This document shows, in pieces, positions 56,481 to 64,000 of a DNA stretch of 64,000 bases (position 1 is the first letter of the stretch; each line of letters opens with the position of its first letter). The translations under genes and the position numbers were made by a program. The DNA is taken from contig CM066032.1 in NCBI GenBank assembly GCA_033557465.1, positions 52,240,955 to 52,304,954 on the forward strand, given 5' to 3'. Under the pieces are notes generated by a model. That model was given only the letters and a program-made list of their open reading frames with translations. It was not told where the DNA came from and searched no databases. This stretch comes from Ichthyophis bannanicus. Taxonomy: Eukaryota > Chordata > Amphibia > Gymnophiona > Ichthyophiidae.

Positions 56481-58106
56481 TTATCAAGTCTCCATAGCAC
56501 TGCTCTCTTGCAGAAACGCTTTCAAAGCTCCAGCATCTACAAAGTTCCTTGTAGAGTTGTTCAGCGTGACCCGCATTGTACTGGGATAGTAGAGACCGTA
56601 TCATGCCTAAAGCTTTTGCAGAAGCGGCCTGCACGCAAGTAACTCCCTCCTGCGGTCCATTGTTGGTTTGCTTAAGTCTGGAAAGAAGGAAATCTTCTGC
56701 CCCTGCAGTCTCAGCAGTGTCGCTTTCTTTGAAGCTTGTAGTATTTGTAGCACTTGTGGGTAGCACAGTACTTTCATCATGATTGGCCGCGGGTATTTAC
56801 TGGTCTCTGATCTGTGCATCGGTACACGATGTGCCCGCTCAAGCTCAAAGGCCTTAGTGAAGGAAATCTGCAGGAGCTCCGGGATCATCTTCTCCAGGTA
56901 TTCTATCATATTTGCCCCTTCAGCTCCCTCAGGGACTCCTACCAGGTGAACGTTGTTACGCCTTGATCGGTTGTTGTGATCCTCCAGTTGAGTCTCAATC
57001 ATCTTGACACACCTTGATAGAGACCCTACACATTCAAGCATGGCGCTGTGTTTTTGTACTATTCCTTCCGTTGTAGTTAATCGACTGTTCATGTCTTGCA
57101 TTTTACCTTTCACTTTGTTTAAATCCACATTGTGGATACCATGTTGAAACCCTCAGCCCAGTGTGCAGCGGCGGCCAAGAGAGCAAATAGAATGCTAGGT
57201 ATGATAAGGAAAGGAATGGAAAATAAAACAAAAGATATTATAATGCCTCTATATCGTTCCATGGTGAGACCGCACCTTGAATATTGTGTGCAGTTCTGGT
57301 CGCCGTATCTTAAAAAGGATATAGCGATTTTAGAAAAGGTACAGAGAAGAGCCACCAAAATGGTAAAGGGGATGGAAGGATACTCCTATGAAGAAAGGCT
57401 AAAAAGGTTAGGGCTCTTTAACCTGGAAAAGAGACGGCTGAGGGGAGATATGATAGAAGTCTATAAATTAATGAACGGAGTGGAATGGGTAAACGTAGAT
57501 CGACTGTTTACCTTATCAGAATATAGAAAGACTAGGGGACATGCAATGAAGCTACAGGGTAAACTATTTAAGACTAATAAAAGAAAATATTTTTTCACTC
57601 AACGTGTAATCAAACTCTGGAATTTGTTACCGGAGGATGTAGTAAAGGCTGCTAGTGTAGCTGGGTTTAAAAAAGGTTTGGACAAGTTCCTGGAGGAAAG
57701 GTCCATAAACCATTATTAAGAAGTGACCGAAGATATCAATGCTTGACCCAGTACAAGCATTGTGGAACTTGTGTCTCTTGGGGAAACTGCTAGGTACATA
57801 TGACCTAGATTGGCCACTGTTGGAAACAGAATACTGGGCTTGATGGACCTTGGTCTGACCCAGTATGGCATATCTTATGTTCTTATGTTCTTAATCTTCC
57901 TGAATCGCTGATAAGGATGATGTATTGGCAACGATGAATTCCTTCACATTTCTCAGTTCCACTAAAATCTCTTTTATACCATCCCCCGCAGCTTCCTTAG
58001 CAGCCGCGACCATTTTTTGTGGGGATCTGGCCTTTGGTTTCAACCTCTTCAGTGCTGTACTGGTGCCTTGCGGGAACTCCAATCGCGCAGGTTTTAGTGC
58101 TGACAT
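56481..58106 (-). pseudogene. L1-D ORF1, split by a CR1 insertion
   Basis: MSALKPARLEFPQGTST starts at 58,106 and reads to SLSAIQED at ~57,896, where the CR1 tail begins. It resumes at ~57,121 with DLNKVKGKMQDMNSRLTTTE, then RSRRNNVHLVGVPEGAEG and FFPDLSKPTMDRRREL. A frameshift at ~56,610 puts the last ~35 residues (RYGLYYP..MRVTLN) in another frame. Removing the CR1 piece restores the register of the coiled coil. Confidence 0.88.
57122..57893 (+). mobile_element. CR1 LINE, 5'-truncated, nested in L1-D ORF1
   Basis: An open frame of 195 residues (57,132-57,719) matches the C-terminal fifth of the full-length CR1 ORF2, from [19 protein letters not shown] to [13 protein letters not shown]. It is followed by the same 3' UTR and TTCTTATG tail. 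It has few differences from the full-length copy, so it is young. It lies opposite in strand to L1-D. Confidence 0.95.
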
Positions 58107-58240
58107 CTTCTATTGTTCAGAGTTAGTCCAGTAATTCACCTTTGGGGATTATCTCTAATGATATAAGCTCAGGATTCTTGTCTGGCAACGGGAGCTCAGA
58201 TTTACATGTCCATTCTGCTCCGCGGCTGGCTCCGCCCCCC

Positions 58241-58255
58241 TTCCCGATCCATTCC
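58241..58255. repeat. Target-site duplication of L1-D, 5'-side copy
   Basis: TTCCCGATCCATTCC, identical to 51,938-51,952. Confidence 0.95.
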
Positions 58256-58590
58256 TGATGCATTCGTCGTCTCACCCGGGCGAAGGTCCCTGAAGAGAAA
58301 GGCGATTTGCTCCACCGTGCGCTGCCTCCTTCTTCTGAGGGCTATTCGACCAGTCCCTTGAGCAGAGAGAGGCTGTGGTCGTTACTCCATTTATTTCATG
58401 GTTCCCAAGAAAGATGTGTCCTTCTGCCCAATTTTGGATCTCAAGGGCATAAATCGATGTCTACGGGTGCCACGATTCCGAATGGAGACGCTTCACTCGA
58501 TTATCCAGTTGGTTCGCGGAGGCGAGTTCCTCACCTCTCTAGATCTTGAGGAAGCTTGCTTCCACATTCCCATCAGAGACGACCAACAGC
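58256..58590 (+). pseudogene. DIRS-like reverse transcriptase segment
   Basis: Continuing the frame from 51,732 across the L1-D insertion, it reads VVSPGRRSLKRKAICSTV, RAIRPVP, a TAG stop in place of Gln, GRYSIYFMVPKKDVSFCPIL, then DLKGINRCLR, GGEFLTSLDLEEACFHIPI and RDDQQ. VPKKD..PILDLKG..N and SLDL..A..HIPI are DIRS RT motifs (the latter is motif A). It stops where L1-E begins. Confidence 0.85.
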
Positions 58591-58723
58591 GGGGGGCGGA
58601 GCCTGCTGCAAGCTAAGATGGCCACGTAATCCTCACCCTCCGCTGAATCCTGTTTTAATTCTTGGCTCCCTTACTTTATACTGCACGTTTGGTGTTCCTT
58701 TTTGGGGTTAGCAGTTACGGGAG

Positions 58724-59581
58724 ATGGCGGCAAGTATACCCAGCAGGCTTGAATTTGATGCGGGGACGAATCCAGCGAGCAAACGATCGAAGCCTGATCC
58801 GCCCTCGCCCCAGAAATCGGCAAGTGGGCAGGAGTGCGGCGATGACCTGCAAGAGGTTTTGCGGGAAATCAGAGCAGTGCGGGAGATAGTGGCTGCTAAC
58901 GGCGAGACCCTAGCCGTGGTTCAAGCAGATGTCCTGGAATTGAAAGAGCTCAAAGGAAAAGTCGCGGCCCTCACGGCAAGAGTGGGAGACATGGATCTCA
59001 AAATGGAGTCTCATGAGGCTTCTCTCCGGCAGGTGGCTAAAAACTGTAAGCGGCTGGACTCTCTTGAGAGGAGCCTGTAGGATCAAAGCAATAGAGCGCA
59101 GAGAAATAATATAAGGCTCCTGGGCCTGCCGGAGGGTGAGGAAGGTGCTAATCCTGTGGAGTTTTTGGAACGAACCCTCCCTAAGATTCTTCAACTAAAG
59201 TTTGTGCAGTCTTTTGAGATTGATAGAGCACACAGGCTACCTTCGCAGACTAGCACTCAGCAGAGATACCCGCGGCCTCTGATTATGCGTATTTTGCGCT
59301 TCTCGCAGGTGGCTCAAATCTTGGCGGTGGCAAAGGCAAGATCGCCGATAAAATTAGAGGAGCATAATATAACTCTGTATCCGGACTTTTGTAAAGCTAC
59401 AGTAACTAAGCGGAAGCTCCTGCTGGCACTCCGTCCGCGCCTGCAGCATTTGCAGGCCAGATATGGCATGTTCTATCCAGCGAGAATGCGGGTCACTCTC
59501 CACAATCAGACTCGCTCTTTTGAGGACCCTGCGGCTCTAAGAGCTTTTTTGGAGGAGAATGAGGCTCGTGCAATGCAGTAA
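58724..59581 (+). pseudogene. L1-E ORF1: RNA-binding protein with a single internal stop
   Basis: One frame of 286 codons from MAASIPSRLEFDAG. It is broken only by a TAG at 59,078-59,080, where relatives have Glu (SLE-DLSNRSRRNN). The N-terminal coiled coil (EIVAANGETLAVVQADVLEL) is followed by the RRM-like core (RNNIRLLGLPEGEEG, RPLIMRILRF) and the C-terminal domain (LYPDFCKATVTKRKLL). It ends at EENEARAMQ. The stop is a single base change, so it may be a recent mutation, a polymorphism or a sequence error. Confidence 0.92.
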
Positions 59582-60375
59582 GGAACTGTACCTTTCTTGT
59601 CCGGAGCAACTGCGGCGCTTAATCCCCTTGGGTCTGCAAGGGGGTGCACGGACCCTTGAGGGTGGTTGCGCAGAGGTTGGAGCCTTGTGGCGATGTGCGT
59701 TTTGCGGGCCCCCTGTCTCTTCTTCTCCTGATGCCTGGATGTAGACTGGCTGCAGTCGGGCCCCGTTGGACTATGAGTCCCCCTTGGATTTTTTGTACTC
59801 GAGCCTGCAGCTCCTCTCGGAAGGGTCCGAGGTCTGCTGGTGTGGGCCATTGGACATGTTGTAGTTTGTGGTTAGAGGGGCTTTGTATGTCGCATAATCT
59901 TATGGTGGAGTCTTGCAGTTATTGGAAGTATTTGGCTAGGGGGGTTGGGGTGGGTGTTGTAAGGATGGCTGTGTGTGTAAGGATGGTTGTGTGAGTACAT
60001 GAGGGGTCGGTTGCGGTTGTGTATGCGTGTAAGGTGGGGGTTTTCTGGTGGTAGGGAGGGGGAGGCTGGGAGACCCTATTACTGGAATGTATTGGTGGGG
60101 GGTTCTTAGAATTAAGTTGTCTCGGGGGGGGGGGAAACTTCATCTGTGGGGATTGTTTATCCTGTATTATTTTGTTTTAATAAGTAAGGGAGCGTAGATT
60201 TCTGGTAGGGGCGGGGGGACGTGGTAATTTTGCTTGGGTTGGTTCGCCAGTTGGTACCTCCATTATGGAGGGTAAGCATGTCCTCCTGTGATCTCGCATT
60301 GAGTTTTTCTCTAAGCTGCTACCTTTCTCGTATTGTTGCTCATCATAGCCTTTTCCATTATGATAATCTTGTCCC
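59582..60375 (+). other. L1-E inter-ORF region, GT-rich
   Basis: 794 bases without a convincing ORF, about twice the spacer of L1-A, L1-C and L1-D. The second half is strongly G/T-rich with several G-runs (59,939-60,135). Confidence 0.6.
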
Positions 60376-63300
60376 ATGAAGCCAGTTAAGTTTGTATCTC
60401 TGAATGTTAAGGGAATAAGTAATCCAATTAAGAGGAAGAAAATTTTAGTGTACTGCCAGCATGAGTTGGCTGACGTCGTTTTGTTACAGGAAACGCATTT
60501 GTCGTCCTCTGAAACGGCGAAACTGGGATTGGGGAAATACATCCTAGCTGGGCATTCCCCTGCGGTGGCCAGGAAAAATGGGGTAGCCATTCTGGTTAGC
60601 AAGGCGGTAGCTCCTTCAATTTTGCAAACCAGGTCGGATACAGAGTGTAGATGGGCTAAGGTGATGCTTAAGATAGGCAATTGTGCCCTTGCTATCATGA
60701 ATATTTATGGGCCCAATCAGGACGATGCTCCTTTCTTTAAGGTAATTGCAGAAGAGGTGAAGGCATGGGATTCGGTGGAATGGATAATTGGGGGGGACTT
60801 CAATATGGTAGTCGACCCGTTGTTGGACTGTCAGCCCTATCGCCCCCAGCGGCAAAGCAGAGCAGCTTTAGTGTTGCACTCTATCATCCGGGAATGTAGG
60901 CTCTCTGACGTCTGGAGGCTATGGCATCCTAAAGACAAGCAGTTTTCCTTTTTCTCCTTACCCCACAAGTCTCACTCCCGAATAGACTATTTTTTGGTCT
61001 CTAGCTCTTTACTCTCGGAGGTCACTCAAGCAGATATAGCTGGCATGCATATTTCTGATCATGCTGCTGTGCACTTCACTATTGCCTTTACTGATGCTGC
61101 CCGAGGAGGATACGCTTGGTCTTTTCCCAGGGGTTTTTTGCAGGAACCGGAGTTCCGTGATGAGATTAAGAAGGCAATAAAAGAGTATTTTGCCTGGAAT
61201 TCTCTCTCAGAGTCTCCGGCCTGGGCGTGGTGGGAGGCCTTCAAAGCTGTCATACGTGACGTCACTACAAGTTATAAAATCAGGGTAGGCCGGCGAAGGA
61301 AAGCGCAGCTCAAGGAGTTGGAGGCTCAAATCCTAGCTGGGGAGAGACTTTTGGTATTCAGGGCTGACCCATGCATTCTTCTTTGTTTGCAGAGGCTTCG
61401 CTACCAATATAATGATATTATGAGTGCTGAAGCAAACAGGCTGATTAGTAGTGCTCACGGGAGGTATTATTGTGACAGTAACAAGGCAGGGCGATTGTTA
61501 GCTCGGACCTTGAAGCCCCGCGCGGCTAAGCGTAGAATTGAAGCTATTCAGGATGAGCAGAGGGGACTTCTCACGAATGATACCAACATTGCTGACTGTT
61601 TCCAGTCCTTTTATAGGGATCTGTACTCTTCCGAAACGTCCTCTAGTGCTGCAGCTTTTCATAAGTTGCTTGGTCAGGTCTCTCACCCGGTGCTGAAGGC
61701 TAGTCAGGTAAAGGAGCTCGATGGGCTGCTGATGGGCAGGGAGCTCAGAGAGGTTCTCCTAGGTCTGAAGGGGGGGAAAGCTGCGGGTCCGGATGCTATT
61801 CCTGTCGAGTTCTACCAAACTTTTGTGGATGAGGTACTTCCTTATTTGCTCATATTTTTTCAGGAACTCTTGGTGCCAGCTCCTCTAACAGGGTCCTTTA
61901 GTGCAGCGACGATAGTGGTGTTGGAAAAACCGGGCAGGGATCCCCATAAAGTCGGGAATTACCGGCCGATCTCTTTATTAAACGCCGACTACAAAATTTT
62001 CTCATCCATTTTAGCTCATAGACTCATTAAGGTCATGCCTGATATTATCCACCCTGATCAGTGCGGGTTTATTCCTGGGCGGTCCACCGCGGATAATGCT
62101 CGCCTCCTTTTAAATCTAATGGTGGTCGTGGAGGGTCTACAAGGTTCGCTTGTTGGGCTCTCTGTCGACGCCGAGAAAGCTTTTGACCGCCTAGAGTGGG
62201 ACTTCCTGTTTCAAGTACTCCAATGGTTCGGGGTTGGGGAGACGTTTATAAGTATGGTCAGAGTGCTTTATACTTCCCCGTCGGCGCGGATCCTGATCAA
62301 TGGCTCCCTCTCTGGCTCCTTTTCTCTGAATAGGGGCTCTCGACAGGGTTGCCCCTTGTCTCCCCTTTTATTTAATTTGGCCTTAGAACCTTTAGCCATT
62401 CTTGTGCGGCAGTCGCAGGAGGTGCGGGGAGTAGAGGTGGCTGGCTTGCAAATAAAGCTATCAGCTTATGCGGATGACCTTTTGTTATTTCTGCAAACTG
62501 ACTCCATAGGGGTGGTACTTGATATCATTGGGCAGTATTCGTTACTGTCGGGCTATAAAATCAACTGGGATAAGTCTATCGCCTTCCCGATGAATTTAGA
62601 AACCTTCTCGTCATCGGTATCGCAATATCCGTTTAGGTGGGAGGCCAAAGCTATAAAATATCTTGGGGTTCGATACGGGATTTCGCTGGAAGAAACGGTA
62701 GACATGAATGTTAAAGCTGTAAAGGAAATGGTCCAGGCTTTCACGCTACAATGGTCTCCCCTGCATTTGTCCTGGTGGGACAGATTGGACTCTATTAAAA
62801 TGGTACTCGCCCCCAAAGTCAACTACATTTTGGAAATGATCCCTTTAGAGTTCCCCGCCAGTTTCTTTAAGTCCCTTGAGCATATTTTGTCAGATTTTCT
62901 GTGGCAGGGAAAGCCCCCTAGGATTGCGTTGCACAAGCTGAAAGCGAGCAAACAGGAGAGGGTGTTGCAATTCCCCGACTTTAGGTGGTATCATGCGGCT
63001 CTCTTGATGAAGCACGGCTCCAAATGGATTGCCAATAGGGAGGAGAGTTGCAGACCTGTTTGGGTGGACGTTGAGGAAAGATGGATAGCGCCCATCCCGT
63101 TGAATTTACTAGTCGGTATGTTTTTGCCTGGGCATAAGAGGAACTTAAAGGTTCTGCAGGCCACGCAACAAGCTTTTCAGTTGTTAGACTCTCGACTGTC
63201 TTCTGGGGGCCGTGTCTCGGCCGGATCCCCGATCTGGTTTAACCCTTACTTAAAAATTGGCCGTCGTACTTTCGCATGGAAGGCTTGGCAAGACCGTGGT

Positions 63301-64000
63301 ATTTGGATTGTAGGGCAGTTAATTAGTGGACAGGCATGGAAATCCTTTGAGGATTTACAGGAGGAATTTGGTATTCCGGCTTTGTTGTATTTTCAGTGGA
63401 TGCAGTTAAAACATTGCCTTTCGGGTATCCCTTGTGCTCCCTCCCGTATCTCGGCTCAATGGGAGCTACTGAAGGAGGTAGAGGTGTGTCTTAGTGGGAA
63501 AAGAATCATGTCAAAGTTCTATGCCCTTCTTAGGGATAATTTAGCGCTACCCCCTATTGTTCTGGGGCACCGTTGGGAGGATGAGCTTGCTATCCCCATT
63601 CCTAGGGAGACGTGGCGCATTTTATGGGGTAGTGTAACTAGAGTTTCCAGGGCGGCTGCCCTGACGCAAACTCTTTACTTTCTACTACATAGAGCATACC
63701 TCACCCCTGATAGGGTTGTAAAGTGGGTGCCGGGGGCTCAAAATAAATGTTGGTCCTGTAATATGGCTAAGGGCACCTTTAGGCATGTGCTCTTTGAGTG
63801 TTCCTTTGTTCAGAGATACTGGTTTTCAGTCTGGGACAAGATTAGCAGAGTTTTGGGACTCCAGTCTCCTTTGAGGTGGGAAACAGTCATTCTTCGCTCT
63901 TGTGCGCATGGGCTTGAGTTGGAAAGGAAGAAGACCTTCCTATTCAACTTTATGATGGCAATTGCGCTCAAGTTGATAGTAACTAACTGGAAGGATCTGT
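60376..64000 (+). CDS. L1-E ORF2: endonuclease-reverse transcriptase, open to window end
   Basis: I translated this frame codon by codon and found no stop from ATG 60,376 to 64,000 (1,208 codons, incomplete). Endonuclease: LNVKG with Asn10, QETHL with Glu39, NIYGPN, GGDFN with Asp141 and Asn143, SRIDYFLVS, and SDH with Asp228 and His229. [56 protein letters not shown] with Asp598, GSRQGCPLSPLLFN and YADD at 698-701. The C-terminal motif is C1125-x2-C1128-x8-H1137-x4-C1142. All expected catalytic residues are present. Relatives end near 1,190-1,250 residues, so little is missing. It would nick DNA and reverse-transcribe L1 RNA. Confidence 0.96.
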   Translation, partial: MKPVKFVSLNVKGISNPIKRKKILVYCQHELADVVLLQETHLSSSETAKLGLGKYILAGHSPAVARKNGVAILVSKAVAPSILQTRSDTECRWAKVMLKIGNCALAIMNIYGPNQDDAPFFKVIAEEVKAWDSVEWIIGGDFNMVVDPLLDCQPYRPQRQSRAALVLHSIIRECRLSDVWRLWHPKDKQFSFFSLPHKSHSRIDYFLVSSSLLSEVTQADIAGMHISDHAAVHFTIAFTDAARGGYAWSFPRGFLQEPEFRDEIKKAIKEYFAWNSLSESPAWAWWEAFKAVIRDVTTSYKIRVGRRRKAQLKELEAQILAGERLLVFRADPCILLCLQRLRYQYNDIMSAEANRLISSAHGRYYCDSNKAGRLLARTLKPRAAKRRIEAIQDEQRGLLTNDTNIADCFQSFYRDLYSSETSSSAAAFHKLLGQVSHPVLKASQVKELDGLLMGRELREVLLGLKGGKAAGPDAIPVEFYQTFVDEVLPYLLIFFQELLVPAPLTGSFSAATIVVLEKPGRDPHKVGNYRPISLLNADYKIFSSILAHRLIKVMPDIIHPDQCGFIPGRSTADNARLLLNLMVVVEGLQGSLVGLSVDAEKAFDRLEWDFLFQVLQWFGVGETFISMVRVLYTSPSARILINGSLSGSFSLNRGSRQGCPLSPLLFNLALEPLAILVRQSQEVRGVEVAGLQIKLSAYADDLLLFLQTDSIGVVLDIIGQYSLLSGYKINWDKSIAFPMNLETFSSSVSQYPFRWEAKAIKYLGVRYGISLEETVDMNVKAVKEMVQAFTLQWSPLHLSWWDRLDSIKMVLAPKVNYILEMIPLEFPASFFKSLEHILSDFLWQGKPPRIALHKLKASKQERVLQFPDFRWYHAALLMKHGSKWIANREESCRPVWVDVEERWIAPIPLNLLVGMFLPGHKRNLKVLQATQQAFQLLDSRLSSGGRVSAGSPIWFNPYLKIGRRTFAWKAWQDRGIWIVGQLISGQAWKSFEDLQEEFGIPALLYFQWMQLKHCLSGIPCAPSRISAQWELLKEVEVCLSGKRIMSKFYALLRDNLALPPIVLGHRWEDELAIPIPRETWRILWGSVTRVSRAAALTQTLYFLLHRAYLTPDRVVKWVPGAQNKCWSCNMAKGTFRHVLFECSFVQRYWFSVWDKISRVLGLQSPLRWETVILRSCAHGLELERKKTFLFNFMMAIALKLIVTNWKDL

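Larger units (their letters stand above)
51953..58240 (-). mobile_element. Full-length L1/Tx1-like LINE (L1-D), inserted in DIRS pol
   Basis: The 5' end (right) is GGGGGGCGGAGCCAGC, the 3' A-rich tail is at 51,953-51,975 (T-run on the plus strand), and a perfect 15-bp target duplication flanks it. ORF1 is split by a CR1 fragment (57,122-57,893). ORF2 has five stops and two frameshifts. Protein motifs place it closest to L1-A. Confidence 0.95.
43690..58590 (+). mobile_element. DIRS-like retrotransposon, interrupted by L1-C and L1-D, cut by L1-E
   Basis: Three separate stretches read as one element. They are a terminal/leader region (43,690-44,370), gag and the start of pol (50,039-51,952), and a reverse transcriptase segment (58,256-58,590). 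The pol frame continues across L1-D once the duplicated target is removed. Its RT then breaks at ~58,590 at the start of L1-E. DIRS elements are tyrosine-recombinase retrotransposons with overlapping ORFs, common in amphibians. The recombinase and methyltransferase parts must lie beyond the window, if present. Confidence 0.8.
58591..64000 (+). mobile_element. L1/Tx1-like LINE (L1-E), plus strand, running off the window
   Basis: Starts GGGGGGCGGAGCCTGCTGC, sharing the GC-rich first bases of L1-A, L1-C and L1-D. ORF1 is at 58,724-59,581, a long spacer of 794 bp follows, and ORF2 begins at 60,376 and is still open at 64,000. The 3' end and target duplication are outside the window. It is the best preserved L1-like element here. 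Confidence 0.93.

Overview
The window is non-coding-rich vertebrate nuclear DNA made almost entirely of nested retrotransposons and tandem repeats. The mix of CR1, L2-like, L1/Tx1-like LINEs and a DIRS-type element, plus two exons with ordinary GT/AG splice sites, points to a large, repeat-rich non-mammalian vertebrate genome. An amphibian (caecilian-like) is my best guess, but this is inference. No RNA gene, CRISPR array or prokaryotic feature was seen.

Layout. 1-9,604 is a purine-rich ~84-bp satellite, noisy on the left and homogeneous on the right. 9,605-12,470 holds a dispersed repeat, a CR1 tail, an L2-like 3' fragment and a decayed L1-like RT. 12,484-17,867 is a full-length minus-strand L1/Tx1-like element (L1-A) with a 13-bp target-site duplication (TSD). 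17,881-19,400 carries tandem duplications and a MIR/L2-tail-like repeat. About 19,590-23,281 is a decayed plus-strand L2-like element (L2-B). 23,742-25,253 contains two exons of an unidentified host gene. 25,516-26,177 holds a dispersed repeat and a second CR1 type. 26,210-30,114 is a minus-strand L2-like element (L2-G), part of whose coding sequence has expanded into ~36 copies of a 75-bp (25-codon) minisatellite.

30,115-41,412 is bounded by TTAA and matching inverted termini, as in a piggyBac-like element. Inside lie a full-length CR1 with both ORFs open (31,035-34,960), a nearly open L2-like element (L2-E), and a ~0.5-kb near-perfect palindrome (40,211-41,261). 41,413-43,690 is a plus-strand L2-like fragment split by a minus-strand L2-like insertion (L2-F).

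From ~43,690 to the window end is one DIRS-like element (terminal region, gag, RT start) invaded by three L1/Tx1-like elements: L1-C (44,371-50,031, minus), L1-D (51,953-58,240, minus, 15-bp TSD, itself holding a CR1 fragment) and L1-E (58,591 to beyond 64,000, plus). L1-E ORF2 is open from its ATG at 60,376 to the window edge, and so is a candidate recently active element. ORF1 proteins (RNA-binding) and ORF2 proteins (endonuclease plus reverse transcriptase) would work together in target-primed reverse transcription. The short CR1 and L2 fragments are 5'-truncated products of the same process.
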